Shown in pieces: positions 33,907 to 45,401 of a stretch of DNA of 64,000 nucleotides (its first letter is position 1; each line of letters opens with the position of its first letter). The position numbers were made by a program, and so were the translations under genes. The notes beneath the pieces were generated by a model. The model was given only the letters and a program-made list of their open reading frames with translations, made no database searches and had not been told where the DNA came from. Origin of the DNA: Falciphora oryzae (taxonomy: Eukaryota; Ascomycota; Sordariomycetes; Magnaporthales; Magnaporthaceae). The stretch spans positions 858,244 to 922,243 of the forward strand of contig JNVV01000010.1 of the NCBI GenBank assembly GCA_000733355.1. The letters run 5' to 3'.

Positions 33907-36900
33907 GTTTCCCGACAACAGATAGCGGCGCAATAGGTATATCTTTCGTTGCTTCCTTCTCTTTCTCTTCTACGTCCACGTCCAGCCACGATGCTGTGTC
34001 CACCCGCAGAACTTGAAGGCTCGCGTTCGCGTGGACGAGGGAGGCATCATCCGCGAAGAACCGAGAGTGTCGGCCCCTCAACACAAGCGCGGGCCCTTGG
34101 CTCCCAAAACAGGGCCTGGGGATCGACAGAGTTGCAGCGGCTTGGCTCGGCGGCGGGCTTTGTTCCCGCACGACGCCCGACGGGTGGGTTTGTTTGCGGC
34201 CTTGGTTTGCGGCCTGGTCTGTCCTAACAGCCGCAACAGGACTCGCGAGGTGGTATCGGCGAGCTCGTCGGGCGCGCGATGTGGGCTGAGTGGAATCAAC
34301 CCCCTGAGCGCCGGTGGGGTTTAGCGATCGGCCTCTGGGTTTAGGTGTGTGCCGAGACGGTACTGGAGCGGGGCTCGCGTTGGGAATGCGGCGAGAAGTA
34401 GCGAAGGCGATGGAACGAAAGCGAGGAGAGAAGGAAAAAAGGAGAAGAAGAAGAAAAAAAAAAAAAAGTACAAGAAGCAGCGCCGATTGAAATTTGTGTC
34501 AGTGTCGAGGAAGGAAAAGCCGACAGTCGCGACAGGGACCCTCCCTGGTGGCCTCGCCTGAGAGCCACGAGGAGTCGAGGCTAATCGGCTCGCACTGGCT
34601 TTGGGCGCTAGCGGTGCTTGGCCAGTGCCAGGAGTCCGGGACAAGCAAGCGGATTGTCCAATTCGAGATGTCTCGTTTCGTGTGTGGTGGTTGAGCAACG
34701 CACAGAGCCGACGCATGCGTGGGCTGGCTCAATGACAGGCGCTGGCGATGAGATGGAGAAGAAAAGAAGTAGAAAAACACTGGGAGTGAGCATCAAATAT
34801 GAGGCGAACGAGACTGGCGCCAACGGAGGAGGGGGATAAAAAGAGGAGAACAGGGAGGGGAATCAGAAGATGGAAGAAAAGCAACGGGCAACCAGGTCGC
34901 GACCTGGTCGGTATCTTCACCAGTCAACGGTCCATGGCCTCCCTGCCTCCCGGGGACTGGACTGGAGGGTAGCGGCAAAGGCTTGCCGGTTCGGGGGCTA
35001 GGCTTGGGTAGCTTTACGAGACATGCACTGGTATGTAAGCAAAAGCAGGGACCCAGTCCGTCCACACCACCACGCCGACACACACTGTCCTCGGTTTGGA
35101 GTTGGAATGCGAGATGCAGCAGCCTTTTGGGAGCCAGAGACTGACCGCTACATTGCGCACATACTCTGACGCCGCGGCTGCTGGATCTACAAAGTGCCTG
35201 AGGTAGAGACATCGGACAGAGGGAAGCTTGAGAGCTGGCTGGCTGGCTGGCTGGCTAGGACAGGCACCCCTCCCGTCCTCCCTATAGGTTCTTCCTCTTC
35301 TGATTTTTACCCTGTTGCCCTGCAACACTCCCCTCCCTGCTTAGCGCATCTGTATCGCAGATGATCGTTTTCGTGGCACCCCCAGTCAAACCTGTTGATG
35401 GCTGCAGGACCAGACCAGAAAGCGCGCCTATTGGGTCTTGGTTCCTCGTGCTGGACCCTATTTTTGAGCCCGTCGTGCACGCGGGACTCGACCAAGAACC
35501 ACAAGACACTCCCAAGGCATGCAGGGTCGGCCGCGGCGTGGTGGGAGGGGGGTCTCCAATGATCAGCACACACGAGCACGAGCAACCACGGACGCACCAG
35601 GGCATGTTGATGCGCTCCGAACCCGCGGGTGGGGGTGCAGATGGGGTGGACCGTTGATCGGTCAGGCTCACGCTAGACTCCAGCCAAGTGCGACCTGCCC
35701 CTCCTGCTTACTGACGCCCGCCATGGGTACGTACCGGGTTGGACAATTAGATTGGCTATTCCCCATGCCCTACGTTGGCAGCTATCAAGTGCTGGTGCAG
35801 CCGGGGATAACCCAACTCCTCCATAGATGAAATGCAACATCACTAGCCAGCCGTAGTTCGGGGCATACATGCATATATAGGTGCCTACCTGGCATGTATG
35901 TGAGTATGTGAGTACGTGATGGAGGCCGGGCGCATGCCTCAGACGCTGGAAGAAGCGGCCCCGCAAAATCCCCAGACCCTAGCCATCGCGACCGCCCTGC
36001 CCGCCGCCGTGGCAGACAGGAGCGCAGCCGGCCGCCGTGGTCGACCCGCCTGACTTCACCCACCCACATGTCTCACAGCAGCTGTGCCCGGTATCTACGC
36101 CTTCTCTTCTGTTGCGGGATCTGCCTCGGGATGGTGCGTCCGCGTGATGGTGCAGCATCCCGGTCGCCTTGTCTCGAAGCGACGAAACACCACCGATGTT
36201 TACTACCCAGGCGGGACACAAGTACCTTTCCGAGCGCTGTAGAGTTGGCGTTTCTTTCCTGTGCACAGGCCCGAACCGAGTTAACTTCATGCCTGATCGC
36301 TTCGGCGGCAGATGACACTGGGCGGCCGTAGCCCAGTGCCGGCTGATCACGGAGGAAGGGGCACCAAGCAAAAGCCACACGCCGATATGGTCTGCTGGGG
36401 GCTGGGTGTTGGAGACGAGGTGGTGCGAGGGCGATCATGTGAGAGCTGCTTCTGACGCTCTTGGCGCTGGTTGCTGGGTCCGGTGACAAGCGTGGTTTGT
36501 CCTGCTTTCTTCGTGGCCGAGTCAGTCCCAGGTCCTGGGAATCAAACGCCCTTGTTATTGTTCGAACACACCCTTTACCGAGAAAGCGAAAAGCCCAAGG
36601 CGTTATGATGTCAGCCCAAGCACGACGAACAACCAAAGGCGGAAACGAGCTGTCAACATTGGCCGCCGAAGGTCTGAGGAGAGCATGTCATGTAATCATG
36701 GCTGTTGGCAGGAGAGATCACGTGCAGACCACCAACGACGCAAGATGAACATGAATCCTTTTTCCTCCTCCCAACTCCCGCATCAGCCCCGCCAGGCGAG
36801 GGATCCAACACTGCACTATGACGCCGCGAAGTTCGCTGCGTGCTGTGCACTCGGCTTGGCACAGCTCGCCCAATTGCTTGAGCCTCTAGACTAGACCAGA

Positions 36901-37704
36901 GACTCTGGAGGCTTGTGGAGGGGGTTACTGACGGCATCTCTGCAGGCCTTTGCTCGCAGGAGTGGGGGATTTTACTTCGCGTCAGAGTGCTGGTTGGCGC
37001 TCCACCAGAAGCCCTACCGCAACTCGGGTGCGCCTCAGGTTGGGAACGGCTACCCGCTTCTTTGGTTTCCGTTGACGCCCAGAGTGGGAGTCGCCTCACT
37101 TTTGCTTTTTGGCGCACCCCGTCGACGTATTGTCGCCGTCGACTCACTGGGAGGTTCCTCGGGGCTAGGATCGTGGCGCGGGCATGCAGCTCACTGCTAT
37201 TGATTGGAAAAGCCAAGGTTGATCAGCCTTGATCAGACTGTATGCAGCACCCAGCTCGGCCTTCGCAGCGAGTTGCAAATAGAATCCACAAAAAGCAGAG
37301 CCCTCGATTGATAGCCCGTTCCCTCAACTCGAGTCCAGTCGCTGCCAAGCCGCCGCCGCCAGCCCAGCACGGAGCCCGACCCAACCGCCAGGCCCTGCGC
37401 GGCTCCAGCTTCGCCGCCCCAACCCCGCGCCCCCCCGCGAGCAGCAACGCACCACCAAGCAAGCACCGGCGAGTCGTCGCGCCTTGTCCAAATCTCTGTG
37501 CGGGTGCTCGAATAATTGCTGCCCGCCGTTTTGAAGCCCACCCAGGCCGCGAGCCCACCCTCCGCAGGGTTCGCTTTTTTGTTCTGTTTTTATTTGTTTT
37601 TACTTTATTTAATAATATATTGTCCCCTCCGTTGTTTCCCCTCGCCAAACACCCCATCGACGCCGACGACCGCCTCGAGCATCCTCTGTGCCCCTCGTCC
37701 AATT
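33907..37704. other. long divergent intergenic region
   Basis: The promoter regions of the F-box gene (minus) and the PAS kinase gene (plus) lie here, 3.8 kb in total. I see an A-rich tract near 34440-34470 and a CTGG repeat near 35230-35256. CT/C-rich sequence from about 37250 to the ATG at 37705 is likely kinase 5' UTR. The open frames have no family features. A non-coding transcript or small gene is possible but not supported. Confidence 0.4.
35230..35256. repeat. (CTGG)n microsatellite
   Basis: Five to six tandem GGCT/CTGG units. Confidence 0.8.
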
Positions 37705-40700
37705 ATGCGCCAGACGTACCTTGGAGCCTCGGAGCATGGTGAGTCGCCTCCCTCGACGCCACCGGCGACGACCCTTGCCGGCGCCGTCCAGGGCGCCCGC
37801 AGCCCTCGCCCGCCGCTGTTTCGCCTTGATTGGCAGCGGCCTGCGCTGCGGTGATGTGCTTGCCTCTCTGGTCCTTGTCCTGATCCGGCTCCCCTCAAAA
37901 AAACAACAGGCGCCAACGAACACCACGATGGGGACGAGCGCGGCCGGCCCAAGCTCTCGCCGGGCCTGCGAATACCAAAGAACCGCAGCACGGGGAACCT
38001 GGCCGTCGTTGGCGAGAGCTCCGACCGCGGTCGCATCCGCTTTTCCTTCGACGCCGGCGCCGCCACCGCCGAGTTCGATGGCCTTACTAGGTAAGCCCGC
38101 TGCTCTCCGGCCCGTCTTGGGCTCGGGCCCCTCTGTCTTGGTTCTGGTCACGCACCCCGCGTCCTGCTGCCCAGCCATTCACCAGCGCCCTCCATCACAT
38201 GCCTCGCTTCGCCCGGCTCACTCGACGCCCTCTCCCTCTGCTCTCCCTTCCCCTCTGCTCCCCGCTATCCCAACATCCTGTGGCCTCGGGCGTTTACTCA
38301 GCCAGCCCGTACCTTGCCGCCGCCACAACAGCCCTGCCTGACGCTAGAAACTGGCGGCCCGCCATGCGTAGCCTGATGCCTCAGCTGACCATGCCTGCTA
38401 ACGGTGCCCTTTTCCCTTCCACTCGCTCTGTAGATCCCCTATCATGACAGATCATGACCACGGCCTCGGTCTGTCCGGCCTTCGACGGATCCGCCAGCAG
38501 CACCCCGTCCGTGCCCCGACCCTACCGCCGCCCTCGAACCCCTCCTCGCGAAGTCCCTCAGTGAGCCTGCCGCGATCCGCCTCCATGATGACCTTGATGC
38601 TGCCACACGCGCACGGGAGCAGCGTCTCGCTCTCGCCCGGCCCCGCCTCGCCCACATTCACCGAAGACCTGTCTCGTTTTCCCTCCGAGTCGCTACACTC
38701 CTTCTCTTTCGCCAACCAGTCCGAGGAACTCATACACAACCGCCAAAATGTCCTCAAGCGCTCCCTCGAGTTCATGAAAGACCGCATGGGTTGGGCCGCC
38801 GCCAACGCCAATAATGCCGCTATTGCAAGCGCCCAGGCCCGCGTCTCGGGCGACCATGACGCCCAGAGCATGCTGGAGCTTCTTGCCAAGGCCAACATCG
38901 TCGGCGCCGGCAACCTCCCGAATCCTGACCCAACTGTGCCCCACGGCCCTCTAACTGGCCCAGCCGAGGTCTCGGGCGAGAACGTGTTCGACAAGGACTT
39001 TATCCCGAGGTCTGCAAGCCCAGACCAAATCGCCGGTCCCATAGCCTCTACCGCCACTACAAAGGCCTCGCTCTCCCCTCACCTATCCGCCAAGCAGGCT
39101 GCAGCACCTGGTGCTAGGCCATCGCCTTCGGTGTCAGCAGGAGCCGTCTCGCCCGATTCGGCCGACTCGTCGAGGACTCCGACCAACGAGAGCGGGGGAA
39201 CCGACCAGACCTCTCAGTCCTCACCACCGCCGTCCAGGAGACCCAGTGTCCTCAAGAGGGCTTTGACCGATACGGCACATGCGTCGATGCAGCAGAAGCT
39301 GGTGGAGGCTATGGCGCAGCCCTATGTGTCCGGTGCCTCTTCGGGGCCAGACCCGGTGCTGTCCCCCACTACGGCCCAGTCTTTCTCCTCGGCCGGCAAC
39401 TTCACGATGCCGATAGCGCCTGCCATGCATGGGCACTCGACGAGATGGGTTCCGGCCGCGCAAGCCATTTTTACCACCGAGGCAAAGCCGCCCTGGACGA
39501 TCCTGGCAGCCAACGACCTTGCATGCTTGGTTTTCGGTGTTACCAAGGCCGAGGTGCGGAAGATGGGGATCCTCGAGGTGGTACAGGAGGAGAGGAGGGA
39601 CTGGCTCTCCAAGAAGCTCCAAGGAGAGGAGCCAGGCGAGGCCCGGGAAGTTGCCGACAGTGAAGCTGCCACACCCTCCAAGCCAGCCGCACGGGCTGTT
39701 TCGAACAGTCTTCTAGGCAGCCGCGGCGGTGGTATCACGGCGCATCTCCTTAGCAAACCGAACTCGCGGGCACAGGCGTCCAAGGCCGCCGCACAACAGG
39801 CTTCGCGAAGGCCGCAGACGGTACACAACGGGGACCCGAGGCCACCCAAGACCTCCAGCAACCACTCTAGCAAATCCAGGGGCGTGCTGCTCTGCGGCGA
39901 TGTGGTGCCGATCCAGAAGCGTAACGGGGCAACAGGATCTGCCAGCCTGTGGGTTAAGGAAAAACGAGTTGGCTTGATCTGGGTCCTGGAGGAGATACAT
40001 GAGGACGTTGCCACCATCACACTTGGGGAAGAGGGAATAGTCGACAAGCTCGACGGCGCGCTGGCAGCGATCTGGGGCGACGCATCGCTGAAGCCCAGCA
40101 TGGATGTCGGGAAGCTGATACCCCGCATTCCCCGGCAGGGGATCGATCCCAGGACTGGCGAGATCGACTACGCGCAACTAAACAAGCGGCGCTTCTACAC
40201 GTGCCGCAACTCGGAGCGTGTTCACATCCCGGCGACCGTGGAGCAGACCAGGGGAAAGACCGAGCTGAGGGTGTCGAGCTTCCCGCATATTGCCGGCATT
40301 ATCGTCGTGAATACTAGTGATCTGAAGATCAAGAGCTCCAACTCGGTTTTCTGCGGGGCTCTCTTCGGCCATGAGAAGCCCGATGGCATGCCTATCAACA
40401 ACCTGGTGCCAGATTTCGACAAGCTCCTGGAAATAATCACGCGCGAAGACGACATCTCACTCGTCGACGGCATCGTGGTGCCCGAGCACAGCTTTCGAAG
40501 GGCCTCGGCTTTCCTGGCCCTCCGGGAAGGCCGGGGTGATACGGCCACATCAATCCTGCGCCCCGAGGGCCTCCCTGCGAAGCACCGTGACGGCTCCGAG
40601 CTCAAAATAGACATGCAAATGCGGGTGGTTCAGAGCGAGAAACAACCTGTCATACGCGAGGATTCTGTCCTGGAGGAAGAGGATGAGGACGAGGAAGAAG

Positions 40701-42012
40701 GTCCTGGCGCTGGTGCGGCGCGTGAGACATCACCGTGGGCCCTAGGTGGCTCCAGGGAGGACGTGAGCACGATTACAGCATCTGAAATGGTGTACGCGCT
40801 CTGGGTAACCTACTCCAGGCACCTGCACACCTCGTCCAGAGTGCTCGTCGGCTCTGGCGCAACTTCTCCCTTGCTGTCTGGCACCAACACACCCCTCCAC
40901 CAGCCGTCTCCCGGACAAACTCCGGCACACACGCCGCAGGAAATAGGATCAGACACGGAGGAGCCGAAGAAGGAGATGTCGATAGCCAAGATCACCCAGC
41001 AGATCAAAGACGTGGCTCGGGGCGCGGCGGCCAAAATCGCGGGTGGGAAAGCCAAGGAGACAGCGGCGCCAGCCACACCTCCTGTGACCAATGAACCGGA
41101 ACCAGCGGCGACGCCGATCAAAAAGACGGTTGACAGCTTTGCGATACTGGAAGAGATGGGGCAGGGAGCATACGGCCAAGTTAAGCTGGCCAAGTACAAG
41201 GACAGCGGGCACAAAGTTGTGCTGAAGTACGTGACGAAGCGGCGTATCCTTGTGGACACGTGGACTAGGGATCGACGCCTGGGGACCGTTCCGCTCGAGA
41301 TCCACGTGCTGGACTACCTGCGGCGGGACGGGCTGCGGCACCCCAACATCGTCGAGATGGAGGACTTCTTCGAGGACGAGATCAACTACTACATCGAGAT
41401 GGCGCCGCACGGCCTGCCGGGCATGGACCTGTTCGACTACATTGAGCTCCGAAGCAACATGGAGGAGTCCGAGTGCCGGAGCATCTTTGTGCAGGTGGCG
41501 CGGGCGATACACCACCTGCACACCAAGGCGAACGTTGTCCACCGCGACATCAAGGACGAGAACGTGATCCTGGACGGCGACGGAAATATCAAGCTCATCG
41601 ATTTCGGTAGTGCGGCATACATCAAGAGCGGGCCCTTTGACGTCTTTGTGGGCACTATTGGTGAGTTCTTTTTTTCTACTCTCTTTTTTTTCCACACCTC
41701 TAAGATCACCGACTGACTGACTTCCTCGCTCTAGATTACGCCGCGCCAGAGGTTCTCGGTGGCAAGCCGTATGGTGGGAAGGAGCAAGACGTCTGGGCGC
41801 TCGGTATCCTGCTCTACACGATCATCTACAAGGAGAATCCATTCTACAGCATCGACGAGATCATGGACAGGGACCTGAGGGTACCCTATACGATCAGCGA
41901 CGAGAGTATCGATTTGATCCGCCAGATGTTGAACCGCGACGTATCGCAACGGTACAACATTGATCAAGTTCTGGCTCATCCTTGGTGTCAAGAGTCGGCA
42001 GACAATGAGTAA
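37705..42012 (+). CDS. psk1: PAS-domain serine/threonine protein kinase, four exons
   Basis: Exons are 37705-37738, 37910-38090, 38434-41660 and 41735-42012 (1239 aa). PAS kinases sense metabolic state and, in yeast (Psk1/Psk2), direct glucose to cell-wall glucan and control translation. Exon 1 encodes only MRQTYLGASEH. Intron 1 (171 bp, GTGAGT to ACAG), intron 2 (343 bp, GTAAGC to TGTAG) and intron 3 (74 bp, GTGAGT to CTCTAG) keep one frame. A PAS domain begins near residue 408 (WTILAANDLACLVFGVTKAEV) and a second PAS-like region lies near 580-700. An acidic run (EEEDEDEEE) and Pro-rich linker precede the kinase domain (about 971-1230): GQGAYGQV, VVLKYVTKRRI, HRDIKDEN, LIDFGSA and YAAPEVLGG are all intact. 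The last exon supplies the C-lobe and ends at LAHPWCQESADNE. The symbol is given by family, not by proven orthology. Confidence 0.9.
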
Positions 42013-43228
42013 TCATCGCTCGAGGGGTATCTCGATTTACTAGCAAGGGGCTTAGCAAACGACAGAGCGGAAGCCAGATCAAATACGATACATGAAAAAA
42101 GAAAGCCAAGAGGAGAAGACCTCGAGGAGAAAAGGAAAGCCGACGTTCCGGATATCGAAACGGACTCTGGCCTGCTCAAAACCACTCCCGTTTCGTGCGC
42201 GTTGTGGCGCCTGCGTTTACACAGTAGTCTCTAGGCGAAACAGATCTGCCCCGCTCGGCTGACTCTGCCGCCCTAGCTGACAGCACGCAAGCCCCCCTTG
42301 TGGACGTTGGGTTGCAGTTGGCAGGCCCCCGTACAACCCCCCCACCCATTTGTGCCGTCTGCAAGCCGACGACGCCCCACGTGCGATGACGGGAACCGGT
42401 GGCAGGTGGCACATGTGGCACTCGAGCACCCCTCAGGGCGTTTCGGGTTTGTCAAACAAGGATCTTGACGCTCGCGTCTCCTTACGCCCCCTGAAGCACA
42501 AAAAACACCAGCCGTACTTGCTAGCTGCAGGCGAGGTGGTTGGAGACGGGGTGGTGCAAAGAGAGACGAGATTGATCCGGGATGGGATGACAGGAAAGCG
42601 GCCCGAACGATGGTTTTTCCGGATGGGAGGGAGAGAGCTAGGCGTCAAAAAGGGTTATTTGCTTCTTCTTTTTCTTGTGTATCTGGGAGCCTGTTTTTTT
42701 TTTCATCTTTTGCATGTTAAAACCTTCATACATGTCTAGACTGCCATAGATTACGCTGCTTCTAAATTCGCTACCTCTGGCCCAAGCCTAACGTATATAC
42801 CTGAGGTTAGGCAGACCAACAGCCACTACAAACTATAAATAGATAGCCGTGTATTTGTTTAGACGTGCATGGCACATCGACGATTTGCCCCGAGGAGAGC
42901 AGGCGAGTTGAAGGTAGATTGAAGAGTGCTGCACTTTGAAGGCATGCCGAGCGTACTTTTTCCACATCACATCCACAGAGATAAGCATAGGTATATATAT
43001 ACATGGACAGGTACACAAAACTCGATGCTGGTGGGCAAGGCGCGAGAGGGTATATTAAACCTGTTAACGTAAAGACCGCCGTCCAGCGCGGTGAAATCAT
43101 AACTCGTCCCTCGTATATACACCGGCGGCGTTAGTTTTTCAACATGTGCCAGAGGATTAATTACGTTTAGGTGCGTATGGTGGCGTAGTTGCTGCTGGAG
43201 ACTGAAGACGATGAACAAAGCACACAGC
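42013..43228. other. convergent intergenic region
   Basis: The 3' flanks of the PAS kinase (plus) and the secreted lipase (minus). T-rich and AT-rich parts near 42650-43050 are consistent with UTR/terminator sequence. No gene was seen. Confidence 0.4.
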
Positions 43229-44684
43229 TTAGCCGCGGACGTCACGCTGGTACCTCGAGTTCAGGGGCACGGGTTTGGTGATGGAGCAGCCCTTCTCGGT
43301 CGGGGCACCGTAGGCGAAGCGATCGGCGATCCACCTCATGTAGTAGTTCTGGGACGCGTCGAGGGCGCCGCCGTGGCCGAGGTCCGGGTAGAGGCGCATC
43401 TCGGCGTTGGCGGCGGGGTCGCCCTTGCAGGTGCGGTTGAAGCTCTGCAGGGCCTCCTCGGCGTAGGTGAGCTGGTCGTTGTCGCCCTGGACGACCAGCA
43501 TGGGCGCGGCGAGGGGCCGCTCGTCGACGCCGTTGTAGGTGCGCTGCCAGTCGAGGAACTTGGGGTGCCTGATCCAGTCCTCGCTCTTGAAGACGTCCTT
43601 GGTCGTCAGGTTGGAGAGCAGGACGGCACCCGAGTCCATGCAGCCGCTGTCCAGGAGCGGAAGGAGGGCGTTGGCGCGGTCCGTCAGAATCTCGGACAGC
43701 TTGAAGTCCTCGGGCCAGATGGCCGCCAGGCTCTGCAGCATGTAGACGGCGTTCTGGGCCGGGCCGTTGGGCCGATCGCCAGCCAGCTTGAACGACTTGG
43801 GGATCAGGTCGATGGGCGTCATGGCCGGGGCGATGGACACGGCGCCAATCAGCGGGCCGGCCTCCTCGAGCGCCTCCTGCCCAGGCATGGCGAGGCGCTG
43901 GTTGGTGCGCCACGCTGTCATGCCTCCCTCGCTGTGGCCAACCATGACCCAATCCTTTGTGAGATACTCGCCGATGACCTGAGTAAGGGGCATGGTGTTA
44001 GAATTTTGCAGCCGACCGAGAGAGAGCTACCAACAAAACTGTACTTGCCTTCCTGGCCGCGATGATGGAGTAAGCCACATCGGCAGCGTGAATATGGCCG
44101 GCTTCGTAGTGGAAGCCGCCGGGGACGTCGCTGCCCTGTCCCGAGTAGTCAGGCCCAATGACGGCGTAGCCGCCCGAAGCCAGAAGCAGAGGGCCCTGGT
44201 AGCCGTAGTAGAGGTTCTTCTGGTTGCTCGGGGCGCAGTGGCGGGAGCGGCCAGCGGTGCCGTGGGCCCAGACGGCGGTCTGGAACACACCCGATTCCGG
44301 GAGCGAGAGCGGCAGCAGGGCGAAGGCAGTGGCCGGGATGGGCTTCCGGTTGATGTCCTCGGTCATATACATGAAGCGGGTCAGGGACATGCCACCAGGA
44401 ACGGCAGTGAAGTTGGTCTTCATGGAGGCGGCCGGGACCTCCTGCCAACGAAGGATGTCGCCGGGGCGGGCGCCCGTGGCGTTGGCGGGAGTGGTAAAGA
44501 AGGGATCCTGGGAGAAGTCCTGGGTGGCCCAGTTGGACTTCTCACGGGCCAGGGCGCCGCCGAAGACGGCCCGGCAGTCGGCATTGCAGGCGGCCTGGCA
44601 TTTGGCATCGCAGGCGGGAAAGGCCTGGGCGGCGGCAAGGGCCAGCCACATGGCGGCAGCACTGACGAGAGCGCGGCAGCGCAT
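43229..44684 (-). CDS. secretory lipase family protein, two exons with GC-AG intron
   Basis: Exons on minus are 44684-44049 and 43978-43229 (461 aa). The N-terminus MRCRALVSAAAMWLALAAAQA is a signal peptide, so the enzyme should be secreted and would hydrolyse esters (LIP family alpha/beta hydrolase). The nucleophile elbow is GHSEGG with Ser228; Asp378 or Asp380 (QGDNDQ) and His414 (DLGHGG) are the likely partners. Directly after the signal peptide is a CX3CX3CX3C cluster (CDAKCQAACNADC), which I do not know from this family. The 70-bp intron starts GCAAGT after AAG and ends ACTCAG, with a CTAAC branch site: a GC-AG intron. GT donors nearby either break the frame or leave extra residues, while the GC donor gives RK-VIGEYLTKDWVMVGHSEGG, the family spacing. 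Prolyl-peptidase-like alternatives are less likely. Confidence 0.82.
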
Positions 44685-45401
44685 GGCGAAGGTTGTGGAG
44701 TATTCCCCGGAGGCGTGGCCTGAGAGGAGCGGGCGGTGGAGTTGAGCTCGGACGATGGAGAGGCACGCGCTGATGGCCGGTGAACTGCCAGACTCCGGGG
44801 AAGGCCAGTGAGGTGCGGCGAGCGTCATATTTAGCTTTGGCGATGCGGCCACCATGACCAACAATCAGCCCATCCATCGCTGCTCAAGACAGGCCTGCTT
44901 GGTTGGCCCGTGACAGCTTCGGCCTCGGCGACGCGACGGCCTCGGCGACAGGCGGTGCCGGCCTTGGCTGGACCCCAGGAGCAGCCGGCTGGGCATGTTG
45001 GGGCGGGGTCACAATTTAACAGGAAAAAGTGGCCGGGCAGGGCAGCAAGGCAGGGCGGCACGGCATGGCGGCCAACAAGAAGCAGGTGGGTGTGGTCGTC
45101 CGTCGGAATGGGATTTGGTAGGTTGACATGGCCAAATCCCAGCACAGCTTTCCAGTGACATTTCGATGCCTCTTCCAACCGAATAATGCGTCCCCAGAGT
45201 CGCAGTGGGGCGGCGTGGGGCGGCCAGACGATAGCCGACGGCTAGCCTGCTTCGGCAGGTCCTGGGCGCTGGCAGGCAGGCACGGCGGTCTAGGCCTAGA
45301 CGGGCAATCCGCAGAACACGTAAATGTGTCGTCAACCCTGCAGTGCAGATTGAAACCTCCACTCGGCCGCGACGGTAGCCAGAATACATTTCCCCACCCC
45401 C
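44685..45401. other. upstream region of lipase gene
   Basis: About 700 bases between the lipase start and the 3' end of the TBC gene on the same strand. It must hold the lipase promoter and the TBC 3' UTR. No gene was seen. Confidence 0.4.

Noticed and set aside
43979..44048. GT donors GTACAG (44044) and GTAGCT (44031) for the lipase intron
   Set aside because: The first breaks the reading frame at the clear acceptor; the second leaves six extra residues and only a 53-bp intron.
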